Notes: generated by a model not told the origin, from the letters alone. Shown: positions 53,092 to 62,271, numbered from the stretch's first letter. The stretch is DNA of 64,000 bases from Macrococcus capreoli (GCF_025628935.1 NZ_JAOTIS010000001.1:1-64000), one strand, 5' to 3'. A program made the numbers and translations.

Positions 53092-53718
53092 ATGAAAAAA
53101 ACATTATTAACTTTAACAACAGTAGCTTCAGTTGCTACTTTAGTACCAACAAATTCAGCAGACGCAGCAGCGCACTTAAGAACAGATGTTCAACCAACAT
53201 CTTATTCAGCACATAACACATACCAAGCACCAACTTATAACTACAATCAAACAACAACTGCAACTAACAATTCATATACATCATACACAGCGCCAACAAC
53301 AACTGTTGCTTACGATGCTACTTCTACATACGAAGCAGCTGCACCAGCAGTTCAAAAAGCGCCTACTTCAGTAGCAGTTAACAATGACGTAGCTTCAGTA
53401 GCTTTATCAATCGCAGCTGGTAAATCATACGTATTTGGTGCAAACTCTGCATCAGCAGTTGACTGTTCTTCATTTGCACAACAAGTATTAGCAGCGATGG
53501 GTAAATCAATCCCACGTACGACTTATGCACAAGCAGCAGCAGGTACGCCAGTATCTAACCCACAACCAGGGGATTTAGTATTCTTTAACAACTTCAGCCA
53601 CGTTGGTGTTTACATTGGCGGCGGACAAATGGTTGACGCTTTAAACCCAGCTGACGGTGTTGGACAACGTCCAGTATCATACATCTCTGGTAGCGTTGAT
53701 GGTTACTACAGATTCTAA
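53092..53718 (+). CDS. Secreted NlpC/P60 cell-wall hydrolase with a Thr/Tyr-rich linker
   Basis: 208 aa from ATG 53092 (TTGGAGG upstream). Signal peptide MKKTLLTLTTVASVATLVPT (cut near ADA-AA), then a ~75-residue linker rich in Thr, Tyr, Ser and Ala (YNQTTTATNNSYTSYTAPTT), then NlpC/P60: VDCSSFAQQVL (Cys), SHVGVYIGGGQMV (His), GYYRF end. The catalytic domain is very close to that of the gene at 52140, so the two arose by duplication with different linkers, one basic and one neutral. Confidence 0.9.
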   Translation: MKKTLLTLTTVASVATLVPTNSADAAAHLRTDVQPTSYSAHNTYQAPTYNYNQTTTATNNSYTSYTAPTTTVAYDATSTYEAAAPAVQKAPTSVAVNNDVASVALSIAAGKSYVFGANSASAVDCSSFAQQVLAAMGKSIPRTTYAQAAAGTPVSNPQPGDLVFFNNFSHVGVYIGGGQMVDALNPADGVGQRPVSYISGSVDGYYRF

Positions 53719-53740
53719 TTAGAATTAAATATTATTTTCA

Positions 53741-53778
53741 AGATTCCCTTCATCGAATATGGTGAAGGGGATTTTTTT
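53741..53778 (+). terminator. Terminator of the second NlpC/P60 gene
   Basis: GATTCCCTTCA and TGGTGAAGGGGAT form a near-perfect stem, followed by TTTTTTT. Confidence 0.85.
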
Positions 53779-53789
53779 GTAAAAATTAT

Positions 53790-53809
53790 GTGTAAAGATA
53801 TCTTTACAC
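53790..53809. promoter_or_regulatory. 20-bp perfect palindrome, operator 1 of the XRE regulator
   Basis: GTGTAAAGATATCTTTACAC is self-complementary over all 20 bases. An 18-bp copy of its core lies 44 bp downstream (centre to centre), both before the XRE gene. Confidence 0.75.
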
Positions 53810-53834
53810 CTAATTAGAGTTGTAGTATATTAAT

Positions 53835-53852
53835 TGTAAAGATATCTTTACA
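53835..53852. promoter_or_regulatory. 18-bp perfect palindrome, operator 2 of the XRE regulator
   Basis: TGTAAAGATATCTTTACA, identical to the core of operator 1. It ends 8 bases before the annotated XRE start and so overlaps the transcription or translation start region. Confidence 0.75.
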
Positions 53853-53860
53853 CTAAGAAG

Positions 53861-54070
53861 GTGAACACCATCGTTATCAATTTTATTAAGGAACATAGAA
53901 CAGCGCGAAATATCTCTCAAGTTCAAATGGCCAAGGATTTGGAGATTACACGACAAACGATCAATGCGATTGAGAGTCACAAGTATAATCCAAGTTTAGA
54001 ACTCGCGCTTAAACTCATGCAGTACTTTGATGTACCTATCGAAGATCTATTTAAACTGGAGGAGGATTAG
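53861..54070 (+). CDS. Small XRE-family (YozG-like) DNA-binding regulator
   Basis: 69 aa, essentially one Cro/C1 helix-turn-helix: INFIKEHRTARNISQVQMAKDLEITRQTINAIESHKYNPSLELALKLMQYFDVPIEDLF. Such regulators usually sit with small membrane proteins, as here (two follow). The start is uncertain: GTG 53861 overlaps the ribosome site AAGAAGGTG, and no ATG/GTG/TTG is well placed downstream; ATC at 53870 is at a better distance. Two identical palindromes just upstream are likely autoregulatory operators. Its stop is one base before the next start. Confidence 0.85.
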   Translation: MNTIVINFIKEHRTARNISQVQMAKDLEITRQTINAIESHKYNPSLELALKLMQYFDVPIEDLFKLEED

Positions 54071-54071
54071 G

Positions 54072-54500
54072 ATGATTAAAAAAGGATTAACAAGAAGAAA
54101 GATGTTAAAGAACTTTTTTGTATATTGTTCAGTACTGGTCCTATCAACATACTATATAAAATATTTTAATGATCCAGAGAATGCATATAATTTGGATAGC
54201 TATTTACCTATGTTAATTGGTGCAATCACAGCATTTGTTGTTATTTATTTTAATTCAAAGAAAGAATATCCTGGAGATTTAGATACAAAACTTACTGATG
54301 AAAGAGATGAGATGATAGCAAATAAATATAATTCTTTGGCATTGCCATTCTTATTATTTTATATTCCATCTATCTTTTTATTGATTTCAATTCCTTTAAA
54401 AATAAAAACAGTTTCTGTAGGTGATCTTTCGATAGTTTTACTATTAATGATGGCAGCATATTCGATTGGACATTGGTTTTACAAGAATGCTAAGTCTTAA
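54072..54500 (+). CDS. DUF2178-like membrane protein
   Basis: 142 aa from ATG 54072 behind GGAGGAGG. Four hydrophobic spans, with a conserved cytosolic loop DTKLTDERDEMIANKYNSLA between the second and third, typical of DUF2178/related proteins found beside YozG-type regulators. Function unknown. It is in one operon with the regulator and the next gene. Confidence 0.75.
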   Translation: MIKKGLTRRKMLKNFFVYCSVLVLSTYYIKYFNDPENAYNLDSYLPMLIGAITAFVVIYFNSKKEYPGDLDTKLTDERDEMIANKYNSLALPFLLFYIPSIFLLISIPLKIKTVSVGDLSIVLLLMMAAYSIGHWFYKNAKS

Positions 54501-54515
54501 TTCTAGGAGGAATTT

Positions 54516-54935
54516 ATGTACGTTAAAAAAGTAACGAAAAATCATTACTATAAATGGCTGATTATTTTACCTATATTATATTTATTTTTTGAGATATTAG
54601 ACTCTATATTCCTGAATGAACCTTTGGACTACGGAAAAATTATCTCTTCTTCGATAGGAGCAGCTATAGGTATATATCTGTCATACTCGAGAGACTTAGT
54701 TAAAATGAATGATACCGGTGAAATTGTAATTGAAGATGAATTTAGCAGACAACTTACATTAGAATTCAGTCAATATTATTTATTATTTTTAGGTGCCAGT
54801 TCTTTTCTGATTTTTGAGATTTTTAAATGGACAAGAACTAAAGAAATACCTACACATTATTTTGATTTAATACTATTTATTCTCTTTTTTAGTTATTTTA
54901 TAGGTTTAGCAATATATAAAAAAATAAAGTCATAA
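54516..54935 (+). CDS. Second membrane protein of the XRE operon
   Basis: 139 aa behind TAGGAGG. Same layout as the preceding protein: two spans, a cytosolic loop GEIVIEDEFSRQLTLEFSQY, two more spans. The acidic loop is at the same place as DERDEMIANKY in its neighbour, so they are diverged paralogues and may form a pair. Function unknown. Confidence 0.7.
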   Translation: MYVKKVTKNHYYKWLIILPILYLFFEILDSIFLNEPLDYGKIISSSIGAAIGIYLSYSRDLVKMNDTGEIVIEDEFSRQLTLEFSQYYLLFLGASSFLIFEIFKWTRTKEIPTHYFDLILFILFFSYFIGLAIYKKIKS

Positions 54936-55034
54936 TCAATAATCCCATCTATAGCCCTTCGCTATAGATTTTTTCAATTAAACTTTATTAATTCGCTTCT
55001 ATATAATACAATCAAATAAATAAAGGGGTTGAGA

Positions 55035-55499
55035 GTGGTGTGGGAGTTTAAGTTATATGAAGCGCTGAATCCATTAGATATTTTTAAAATCTTTAAATTA
55101 CGCGTAGATACGTTTGTTGTTGAACAGCAATGTTACTATGAAGAAATTGATGAGAAGGATTTAGTATGTATCCATATGTATAAAAAGATTGATGATAAAA
55201 TAGCAGCGTATGCTCGTCTTATTCCAGAAGAAGATACGATACATATCGGTCGTGTGATTGTGCATCCTGATTTCCGTAGTACTGGTCTCGCACAAGAACT
55301 TATGGAGCAGGCGTTACAATATATCGAAACGCATCATCAATATTTATCTATACATTTACAAGGTCAGGCACATTTAGAAAGTTTTTATAGTCGATTTGGA
55401 TTTAATACAGTTTCTGATGTGTATTTCGTCGATTTAATACCACATATCGATATGGTACGCCCTGCTTTTGCTACGCATTCACCGTTAAAAGGAGTTTAA
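55035..55499 (+). CDS. GNAT acetyltransferase of the ElaA family
   Basis: 154 aa from GTG 55035, 7 bases after AAAGGGG (GTG 55038 is also possible). ElaA features are LYEIF/KLRVDTFVVEQQCYYEEIDEKD near the start, AYARLIPEEDTIHIGRVIVHPDFRSTGLAQELM (acetyl-CoA loop) and LQGQAHLESFYSRFGFNTVSDVYFVD. Substrate unknown. It is 3 bases before ogt, so they share an operon. Confidence 0.85.
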   Translation: MVWEFKLYEALNPLDIFKIFKLRVDTFVVEQQCYYEEIDEKDLVCIHMYKKIDDKIAAYARLIPEEDTIHIGRVIVHPDFRSTGLAQELMEQALQYIETHHQYLSIHLQGQAHLESFYSRFGFNTVSDVYFVDLIPHIDMVRPAFATHSPLKGV

Positions 55500-55502
55500 T
55501 AT

Positions 55503-56018
55503 ATGAATATTTATATAAGCCAATTTGACATAAATGAAAGAGCGTATGTACTCGTTTCAAACGATAAAGGTGTCGTTTATTTCGGTAATGATGATACGAC
55601 AGAATACGCAGATCATCATATTAAACGTTTCATTCCAGATGCAGTACGCATTACAGGTTATCCGGCAGACGATCAAAATAGCGATTATATTAAAGACATT
55701 GAATGCTATTTCAAAGGTCAACTTAAACAATTTGATTGGCCACTGGATTTACACGGCACTGATTTCCAGAAATCAATCTGGGATGCATTACTGCAAATAC
55801 CGTTCGGTGAGTCACGCAGCTATAGTGATATTAGCGAAATGATTCATAATCCGAAAGCGATTCGTGCTGTAGGTGGTGCAATCGGTGCAAATCCTGTTAT
55901 GATTGTAGTACCTTGTCACCGCGTTATCGGTAAGAGCGGCAAACTTACAGGTTTCCGTGGTGGTTTAGATATGAAGATAGAACTGCTTGTGATAGAAGGC
56001 ATACAATACGTTAATTAA
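55503..56018 (+). CDS. ogt: Methylated-DNA--protein-cysteine methyltransferase
   Basis: 171 aa. It repairs O6-methylguanine by moving the methyl group to its own cysteine. The active-site motif VVPCHRVIG is intact (~residue 140), with the recognition helix region [16 protein letters not shown] before it and [13 protein letters not shown] after. The N-terminal domain is short and divergent, as is common in Ogt. Middle gene of a four-gene group. Confidence 0.93.
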   Translation: MNIYISQFDINERAYVLVSNDKGVVYFGNDDTTEYADHHIKRFIPDAVRITGYPADDQNSDYIKDIECYFKGQLKQFDWPLDLHGTDFQKSIWDALLQIPFGESRSYSDISEMIHNPKAIRAVGGAIGANPVMIVVPCHRVIGKSGKLTGFRGGLDMKIELLVIEGIQYVN

Positions 56019-56035
56019 AAAAGGAGCATATACAA

Positions 56036-56377
56036 ATGACTTTACCAAATTGTCCACAATGTAATTCAGAATATACTTATGAGGATGGTTTAAACTACGT
56101 GTGCCCGATGTGTGCGCATGAATGGCCAATTAACCCTGAAGTTGAAGAAGTTGCAGTCATTAAAGATAGCGTCGGTAATATATTAAACGATGGCGATAGC
56201 GTTACAATTATTAAAGATTTAAAAGTTAAAGGCACTTCATCAGTTATTAAGAAAGGTACGAAAGTGAAAAGTATTCGTATTATCGAACCTGAAAACGGTC
56301 ATGATATCGATGGTAAAGTGGATGGCTTTGGCCAACTAAATTTAAAAAGCGAAGTTGTTAAAAAATTAAATGACTAA
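56036..56377 (+). CDS. yjdM: YjdM/PhnA-family zinc-ribbon protein
   Basis: 113 aa behind AAAGGAGC. A four-cysteine zinc ribbon ([21 protein letters not shown]) is followed by the SH3-like PhnA domain ([43 protein letters not shown]). Historically named PhnA, but the protein is not a phosphonoacetate hydrolase and is not required for C-P lyase; here it is 35 kb away from phn. Its stop overlaps the next start by 8 bases. Confidence 0.92.
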   Translation: MTLPNCPQCNSEYTYEDGLNYVCPMCAHEWPINPEVEEVAVIKDSVGNILNDGDSVTIIKDLKVKGTSSVIKKGTKVKSIRIIEPENGHDIDGKVDGFGQLNLKSEVVKKLND

Positions 56378-57512
56378 ACGTATTGAGAGTATTGATGTGC
56401 TGCGTGGCTTGAGTATCATCGGGATACTCTTTATGAATATTGTTGGTTTTCATATGAATGAAGTTTATACTGACCCACTTGATTATTTTTCAACACCGCT
56501 TGAACAATGGTCATATCAACTTAATATTGTATTTATTCATAATTCGTTTTATCCGATATTTGCGTTTTTATTCGGCTTTGGTTTAGCGATAATGGCAGAG
56601 AACATTGCTGCGCGTGGTGGTAACTTTATTCCGGTATTATATCGACGTATGATTGCGATGCTCATATTTGGTTTACTCCACGGTTTTTTCTTATTTTACG
56701 GTGATATTCTAAACGTTTATGCAGTACTTGGTGCACTTGCGATCCTCTTGTTATTGTTACCGAACATAGTAACGCTTATTGTTGCTGCAGGATTAGCACT
56801 CCTTTATTTGTTAACGTTATTACCTACGATACTTGCGGTAATGCTTCATCCGAATTACTTCAATACTATTAACTTTAACTTTGAAGGCAAACAAAATGAA
56901 TGGCTACATATTATGACGAGTGGCGATTATAGTAAGATAGTACATCTTAATCAAAGTTTCTTTTATGAAGGCTTTGCTGTGATCAACCCTGATACGACAT
57001 TAAGTTATATATTATCTATTATGCCGTTTGTTCTACTCGGTATGTTTGTGAAGCGTGCGAATATACTGTCAGCCATTACGCAATATAAAGGTACGATGCT
57101 CTTTTTGTCGATTGTATTTGCAATACTTGGTATTATGATTAAATATTCAGTAATCGCGTATCGTTTAAATCCGATTGCGTCAGACGGCTTTATTTATTAT
57201 GGTGGTGTGTTACTTTCTGTTTGTTATATTATCTGGGTTACGTTGTTATGCGAATATCCAATAATTAAGCGGGGCATGCATCCTTTTAAGTTAATGGGAA
57301 AGATGAGCTTTACGTTATATATTATGCAAAGCGTGTTAATGTTTATCGTGTTCTATGTTTTTAGCTTATACGGTCAGTTAACATTGATAGAAGTGTATGG
57401 TGTTGCAATCATAATCGTGTTATTTCAAATCGTGTTTGCAACAATTTATTTCAGCAAATTTAAACAAGGACCACTTGAATGGGTATGGCGTAAAATTACC
57501 TATTTGAAATAA
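56370..57512 (+). CDS. DUF418 family membrane protein (YeiB-like)
   Basis: 380 aa. Starts [22 protein letters not shown], the acyltransferase-3/heparan-acetyltransferase-like first span, and has about ten spans in all. The DUF418 part is at the C-terminus ([35 protein letters not shown]). Function unknown, membrane acyl transfer has been suggested for the superfamily. Last of the ElaA-ogt-yjdM group. Confidence 0.85.
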   Translation: MTKRIESIDVLRGLSIIGILFMNIVGFHMNEVYTDPLDYFSTPLEQWSYQLNIVFIHNSFYPIFAFLFGFGLAIMAENIAARGGNFIPVLYRRMIAMLIFGLLHGFFLFYGDILNVYAVLGALAILLLLLPNIVTLIVAAGLALLYLLTLLPTILAVMLHPNYFNTINFNFEGKQNEWLHIMTSGDYSKIVHLNQSFFYEGFAVINPDTTLSYILSIMPFVLLGMFVKRANILSAITQYKGTMLFLSIVFAILGIMIKYSVIAYRLNPIASDGFIYYGGVLLSVCYIIWVTLLCEYPIIKRGMHPFKLMGKMSFTLYIMQSVLMFIVFYVFSLYGQLTLIEVYGVAIIIVLFQIVFATIYFSKFKQGPLEWVWRKITYLK

Positions 57513-57601
57513 AATAATCGCGCAATTTGATTTTTTGAATAGGAATTTAGTCATATTTATGATACAATAGCATAGCTATTGATCATGAGGAGGTGCCTTT
57601 A

Positions 57602-58105
57602 ATGCGCGCGGAATTACAAGAAAAAATTGAATATTACGTGCTAAGTGGCGACTTTGAGTCAGCGAAAGCATTAATGAAGGCTACGGATTTCATGATGTTT
57701 GAAGAAGCATTTGTGAGTGCATGTCACGATAGTGAATCAGTGATGTATTATACGTTTATATTAGAATGTATGAAAGAAGCTGAGACGGTAGAATTGCACG
57801 ATTTAGCATTTTTACTGCTCGTTTATCCTTTAAGTGAAGTGAATGGGGCATTTAACAGTGCGTATTATCATGCTGTGAGATCGGTTGAAATGACTGAACA
57901 TCAAGAAGTGAAAAGCTTATTACAATTATTATTCTTATATGCTGTACCAGAACCTGTGATTACGGATAAAGAAGCGTTCGATACAGCAAAACAAATATTA
58001 AAGCTTGATGCGAAAAATCAAGTTGCACGAAATATATTGAAACAAGCAGCGAAACAATTAGATAAAGTCGTTGTAGATTTCAATCAAATTTCAAAGAAAG
58101 CGTAA
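57602..58105 (+). CDS. Helical cytoplasmic protein of unknown function
   Basis: 167 aa from ATG 57602 behind GAGGAGGTG. All-helical, TPR-like composition: EKIEYYVLSGDFESAKALMK, SVMYYTFILECMKEAETVEL, TAKQILKLDAKNQVARNILK. No signal peptide or membrane span. I do not recognise the family. It looks like a conserved single gene with its own terminator. Confidence 0.7.
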   Translation: MRAELQEKIEYYVLSGDFESAKALMKATDFMMFEEAFVSACHDSESVMYYTFILECMKEAETVELHDLAFLLLVYPLSEVNGAFNSAYYHAVRSVEMTEHQEVKSLLQLLFLYAVPEPVITDKEAFDTAKQILKLDAKNQVARNILKQAAKQLDKVVVDFNQISKKA

Positions 58106-58132
58106 TGGTGTGAGCCACTACGCTTTTTTTTA
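58097..58132 (+). terminator. Terminator of the helical protein gene
   Basis: AAAGCGTA and TACGCTTT around a 14-nt loop, followed by TTTTTTT; it includes the stop codon. Confidence 0.8.
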
Positions 58133-58142
58133 ATGTGACGAT

Positions 58143-58528
58143 GGTCCTAACCACCTAGTCTTACGCCTATTTACGGCGACGACGAGGCAGGACCTCGTCA
58201 AATTTCAGCAGCACCATCGAAATCAAAGAGCGATTACTTGGTGCTGCATCCAATTTGTTCGGTCCTAACCACCTTGTCTTACGCCTATTTACGGCGACGA
58301 CGAGGCAAGACCTCGTCAAATTTCAGCAGCACCATCGAAATCAAAGAACGCTTTCTTAGTCCTGCATCCAATTTGTTCGGTCCTAACCGCCTTGTCTTAC
58401 GCCTATTTACGGCGACGACGAGGCAGGACCTCGTCAAATTTCAGCAGCACCATCGAAATCAAAGAACGCTTTCTTAGTGCTGCATCCAATTTGTTCGGTC
58501 CTAACCGCCTAGTCTTACGCCTATTTTA
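58143..58528. repeat. 118-bp tandem repeat, 3 full copies plus a partial fourth
   Basis: GGTCCTAACC starts at 58143, 58261, 58379 and 58497, an exact 118-bp period. Units differ by few bases and are clearly more GC-rich than the surroundings. Each contains GACGAGG and CCTCGTC as a short hairpin and CGGCGACGACG. The fourth copy runs into the stop codon of the SecB-like gene. 118 is not a multiple of three, so reading frames inside are accidental. Confidence 0.9.
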
Positions 58529-58903
58529 TTGCTCTAGCCATAGTTCAATCGGTACAATAATTGGGAATTGGCCACGATCTTCAGATAATTTCGTAATGAT
58601 TGATGAAGCTTTAGCGAATAATGGAATAGCAAACAATGCTTCTTCTTTTTTAATTTCAGCAAGGATATCCACATCTGCGCCATCTTCACTTTGAATTAGA
58701 ATAGCGGCTTCTAATACACCGTCGACTTGTGTACCGAAATGCCCAAACATAAACGTTAATTTAAATTCAAACAAGTTTGGATCTTGTTCGCTTTGTTGAT
58801 AATCTAAACGGTGCATTGATGTCGGCTCTGCAGATGTCCCATCAAAGTCTCTTACATGTACTTCTCTTAAAAACATATGCACGACTTGTTTATTTAATTC
58901 CAC
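58526..58903 (-). CDS. SecB-like chaperone-fold protein
   Basis: 125 aa from GTG 58903, which has AAAGGAGCG 5 bases upstream; an earlier in-frame ATG at 58951 lacks a site. The SecB-like family is suggested by beta strands LREVHVRDFDG, FEFKLTFMFGHFGTQVDGVLE, AEIKKEEALFAIPLFAKASSIIT and the ending GQFPIIVPIELWLEQ. Solitary SecB-like proteins serve toxin-antitoxin chaperones or unknown clients; no partner is visible. Confidence 0.6.
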   Translation of the reverse strand: MELNKQVVHMFLREVHVRDFDGTSAEPTSMHRLDYQQSEQDPNLFEFKLTFMFGHFGTQVDGVLEAAILIQSEDGADVDILAEIKKEEALFAIPLFAKASSIITKLSEDRGQFPIIVPIELWLEQ

Positions 58904-59103
58904 ATGTATCGCTCCTTTAATTGAATTACTTTCATTATAATATTTATTCATTTATTCCAAAAGTAATTGATTGTATATTTATTTTTGAGATTGTAAAATT
59001 TAATGTATGTAATGTAATTTTACCCTTAAGTTGTGTATTAATATTGCTTCAAATAATTATATAGTGTACGATGTATAGACGAATAAAAGGAGAAGTGATA
59101 ACG

Positions 59104-59601
59104 ATGACAAATGAAACTTTAGTAATCGAACGCGAATTTAATTGCAGTGCAGAAACGTTATTCGATATGTGGACGCAGCCTGAGCATTTAGCCAATTGGT
59201 GGGCACCTGCAGGCTTTACAACTGAAATCTTAAATTACGATCTAAAGCCAGGCGGCGTATTTCATTATAAACAAAAAGATCAGGATGGTAACGAAAATAT
59301 CGGATTATTTAAATATGTCACTATCGACAAACCGAATCGTTTAGAATTCACAAGTGGTTTCGCCGATGAAGCGGGTAACCTTGTTAAACCTGGTTTCCAT
59401 CCAGACTTCCCTCAAGAGCTACACAATTTAGTTGTTATTGAAGCGATTGATGACACGCATTCACGTCTTCATACAGAAGGTAAACCGTTGAACGGTACAG
59501 AAGCGGAAGTGAATTTCTTCACAGCAATGCATGACAATATGAAACAAGGTTTTGAAGGTACATATCATCACCTTGATCAATATTTAGCAACATTAAAATA
59601 G
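59104..59601 (+). CDS. SRPBCC/AHSA1-family protein
   Basis: 165 aa from ATG 59104 behind GGAGAAGTG. START-like fold: IEREFNCSAETLFDMWTQPEHLANWWAPAGFTTE, LKPGGVFHYKQKDQDGNENIG, YHHLDQYLATL end. Family members bind hydrophobic ligands or act as small cytosolic stress proteins; ligand unknown. Located 44 bp upstream of an efflux pump and perhaps co-transcribed with it. Confidence 0.85.
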   Translation: MTNETLVIEREFNCSAETLFDMWTQPEHLANWWAPAGFTTEILNYDLKPGGVFHYKQKDQDGNENIGLFKYVTIDKPNRLEFTSGFADEAGNLVKPGFHPDFPQELHNLVVIEAIDDTHSRLHTEGKPLNGTEAEVNFFTAMHDNMKQGFEGTYHHLDQYLATLK

Positions 59602-59645
59602 TTTAAATAGTGAGCTTTACGCTCATTATTTTTTTTGGAGGAAAT

Positions 59646-61085
59646 ATGAAAAAATCAACAATTATTATGATTACGTTTTTAATAGGTGCGTTTTTTACAT
59701 TCTTAAATGAAACGTTATTGAATATTGCCTTAACTGAAATTATGCGTGTGTTTCAAGTGGACGCACCGACAGTACAATGGTTGGCAACAGGTTTCATGCT
59801 TGTTATGGGGATATTAATGCCGTTATCCGCTTCAATTATTCAATGGTTTACGACACGCCAATTATTTATCGGTTTAATGACAATCTTTTTAGTCGGTACA
59901 ATTATTGCAGGTTGTGCTGTAAACTTCCCGATGATACTCGCTGGACGTATGATTCAAGCGGCAGGTACGGGGTTACTCATTCCAACAATTATGAATGCGA
60001 TGCTTAATCTATTCCCACCACATGAACGTGGTAAAGTTATGGGGAACTTCGGTTTAGTCATGATGTTTGCACCAGCCATTGGACCGACATTATCGGGTGT
60101 TATCGTTGATGTACTAGGATGGCGCTGGTTATTCTTTGCTGTCGTTCCGTTTGTCTTATTCTCAATCTTATTCGCTTATAAATATTTAGAGAATGTTGGA
60201 GAAGTCACGAAGCCGAAGATTGATATATTATCGGTTGGACTTTCAACTGTGGGTGTGGCTTGTATTATATATGGCTTTAGTTCTGTAAGTACGGCCGAGG
60301 GCGGATTTAGCAATCCGTTGATCCTGACGATTATCATATCAGGATTAATTGCGATGCTAATATTCGGTTTACGTCAACGCAAACTCGAAGAACCGCTACT
60401 TGATTTATCAGTATTTAAATATAATAACTATGCACGAGGGATGTTTATCTTCGTCGTTGTCGTAATGGCGATGTTCGCTTCTGAAATCGTAATGCCAATG
60501 TATTTACAAGGACCTATGGCGTTCTCAGCTAAAGTTGCTGGTATGATATTATTACCCGGGGCATTATTAAATGGTGCGATGAGTCCGGTCATGGGCCGTA
60601 TATTCGATAAATTAGGCCCACGAAAAATGATCATTCCAGGCATGTTTGTATTAGCGTGTGTCATGCTCTTCTATTCAACGATTCATCCAGGGATAAGTGT
60701 TTATGTCTTTATTATTGTCTATATGGTGTTAATGGTCAGCATTTCAATGATTATGATGCCAAGTCATACGAATGCGATTAATCAGCTGCCGAAACGGTTA
60801 TATCCACATGGTACTGCTATCGGGAATATGATTCAGCCGATTGCCGGTGCGATGGGAATTTCAATCTTTGTAAGTATAATGACACATGGTCAGAAGAAAG
60901 CGCTTGAAGGTATTGCACATCCGAATGCGACACAAATGAACGAAGCATTAACGAGTGGTGTACATCACGCGTATTGGTTTGCAATTGGATTAACACTCAT
61001 TGGTTTAATTACTGCATTATTTGTTACGAAATCTGTCGCTCCTGAAGGCGATACATTTGGGCTTCCTGAAGAAATTACAAAATAA
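59646..61085 (+). CDS. MFS drug exporter, DHA2 family (LmrB/MdeA type)
   Basis: 479 aa from ATG 59646 behind TTGGAGGAA. Fourteen spans. Conserved parts: FLNETLLNIALTEIMRVFQV, QWLATGFMLVMGILMPLSA (motif D1), GRMIQAAGTGLLIPTIMNAML (B) and GKVMGNFGLVMMFAPAIGPTLSGVIVDVLGWRWLF (C). It resembles LmrB, and MdeA of S. aureus in length and motifs. Substrates are not predictable. Followed by a terminator. Confidence 0.88.
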   Translation: MKKSTIIMITFLIGAFFTFLNETLLNIALTEIMRVFQVDAPTVQWLATGFMLVMGILMPLSASIIQWFTTRQLFIGLMTIFLVGTIIAGCAVNFPMILAGRMIQAAGTGLLIPTIMNAMLNLFPPHERGKVMGNFGLVMMFAPAIGPTLSGVIVDVLGWRWLFFAVVPFVLFSILFAYKYLENVGEVTKPKIDILSVGLSTVGVACIIYGFSSVSTAEGGFSNPLILTIIISGLIAMLIFGLRQRKLEEPLLDLSVFKYNNYARGMFIFVVVVMAMFASEIVMPMYLQGPMAFSAKVAGMILLPGALLNGAMSPVMGRIFDKLGPRKMIIPGMFVLACVMLFYSTIHPGISVYVFIIVYMVLMVSISMIMMPSHTNAINQLPKRLYPHGTAIGNMIQPIAGAMGISIFVSIMTHGQKKALEGIAHPNATQMNEALTSGVHHAYWFAIGLTLIGLITALFVTKSVAPEGDTFGLPEEITK

Positions 61086-61115
61086 TGTTTTATGCATTTT
61101 CATAAGGGTATAAAC

Positions 61116-61147
61116 AACATGTCTGTGTTTACAGGCATGTTTTTTTA
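61116..61147 (+). terminator. Terminator of the MFS gene
   Basis: AACATGTCTGT and ACAGGCATGTT pair with a central G-T around GTTT, followed by TTTTTT. Confidence 0.85.
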
Positions 61148-61168
61148 ATACGATAAAGGAGCGTTTTG

Positions 61169-62269
61169 ATGAGCAAAGCAAATTGGGAAGCAGTAAAAAT
61201 AGGATTCGCATACGTTGGTGTCATTGTCGGTGCAGGATTCTCAACAGGTCAGGAAGTTTTAACATTTTTCACGAACTATGGTATGTATAGTTACTTAGCT
61301 ATCATTATTTCAGGATTAATGTTGACATTTTTCGGTCGTCAAACTGTAAAGTTAGGATATGGTTTAGAGGCTGAGAATCATGAGTCAACAATTCAATACC
61401 TTTTTGGTGAAAAATTTGGAAAACTCATTGACTACCTACTCGTATTCTTCTTATACGGGTTATCTACGATTATGGTCGCCGGTTCAGGGAGTGCTGCACA
61501 TGAAAGTTTCGGAATACCTGTATGGCTAGGGTCACTTTTAATGGTCATTGCGATTATTATTACATTATTGTTAGACTTTAATAAAATCGTTGGCGCGTTA
61601 GGTATGGTCACACCATTTTTAATAATTGTTGTGACTACGATTGCGGTATATTATTTCTTTAAAGGATCAATTCCATTTAATGAAGTACAATCGCATATTA
61701 ATGTTGATAAACAACCTTTTAAAGTACCATTCTTACCTGAAAGTGCATTATGGTGGTGGTCTGGATTAAACTATGGTGGATTAGCATTTGCGAGTGGATT
61801 TAGTATTTTAGCTGCTATTGGTGGAGATGCAAGTAAGATGAAAGTTGCAGGCCGCGGTGCAACTATTGGTGGTATAACGTTACTAGTCTTACTTGCGATG
61901 GTCAATTCAGGCTTATTAAGTGAACTGGATCAAATTAATAACTCAGCCATTCCGACATTAATCTTAGGAAAGGCGATTCATCCATTCATCGGCATCGCAT
62001 TAAGTGTGATTATGTTAATGGTGATTTATAATACGATTGCAGGATTGATGTATTCATTTATCGCAAGATTCTCAGAGCCTTATTCAACAAAATATAAATT
62101 AATGCTATTTAGCTTAATGGCATTATCATACGTTTTAAGTTTCGTAGGGTTCTCTAAACTCGTTCAAACGGCTTATCCATTACTCGGTTATGTCGGATTG
62201 GTATTATGTATTGGGATTGCACTTAAATACTTTAAACGTAAAAATCGTGGTAATGATCATATTGTGTAA
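61169..62269 (+). CDS. YkvI-like membrane transporter
   Basis: 366 aa from ATG 61169 (AAAGGAG upstream). About ten spans. It begins IGFAYVGVIVGAGFSTGQEVLTFF, the LeuT-fold discontinuous first helix typical of Firmicutes YkvI-type proteins, and has WWWSGLNYGGLAFASGFSIL in the middle. Sodium- or proton-coupled solute uptake is likely; substrate unknown. Confidence 0.75.
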   Translation: MSKANWEAVKIGFAYVGVIVGAGFSTGQEVLTFFTNYGMYSYLAIIISGLMLTFFGRQTVKLGYGLEAENHESTIQYLFGEKFGKLIDYLLVFFLYGLSTIMVAGSGSAAHESFGIPVWLGSLLMVIAIIITLLLDFNKIVGALGMVTPFLIIVVTTIAVYYFFKGSIPFNEVQSHINVDKQPFKVPFLPESALWWWSGLNYGGLAFASGFSILAAIGGDASKMKVAGRGATIGGITLLVLLAMVNSGLLSELDQINNSAIPTLILGKAIHPFIGIALSVIMLMVIYNTIAGLMYSFIARFSEPYSTKYKLMLFSLMALSYVLSFVGFSKLVQTAYPLLGYVGLVLCIGIALKYFKRKNRGNDHIV

Positions 62270-62271
62270 AG

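Noticed and set aside
56036..56377. YjdM/PhnA as part of the phosphonate pathway
   Set aside because: Despite its old name the family is not needed for C-P lyase, and it sits in a DNA-repair/acetyltransferase group 35 kb away.
58238..58694. Plus-strand reading frames of 79 and 100 codons across the 118-bp repeats
   Set aside because: They follow the repeat, have no ribosome site, and lie opposite the SecB-like gene. The repeat length is not a multiple of three.
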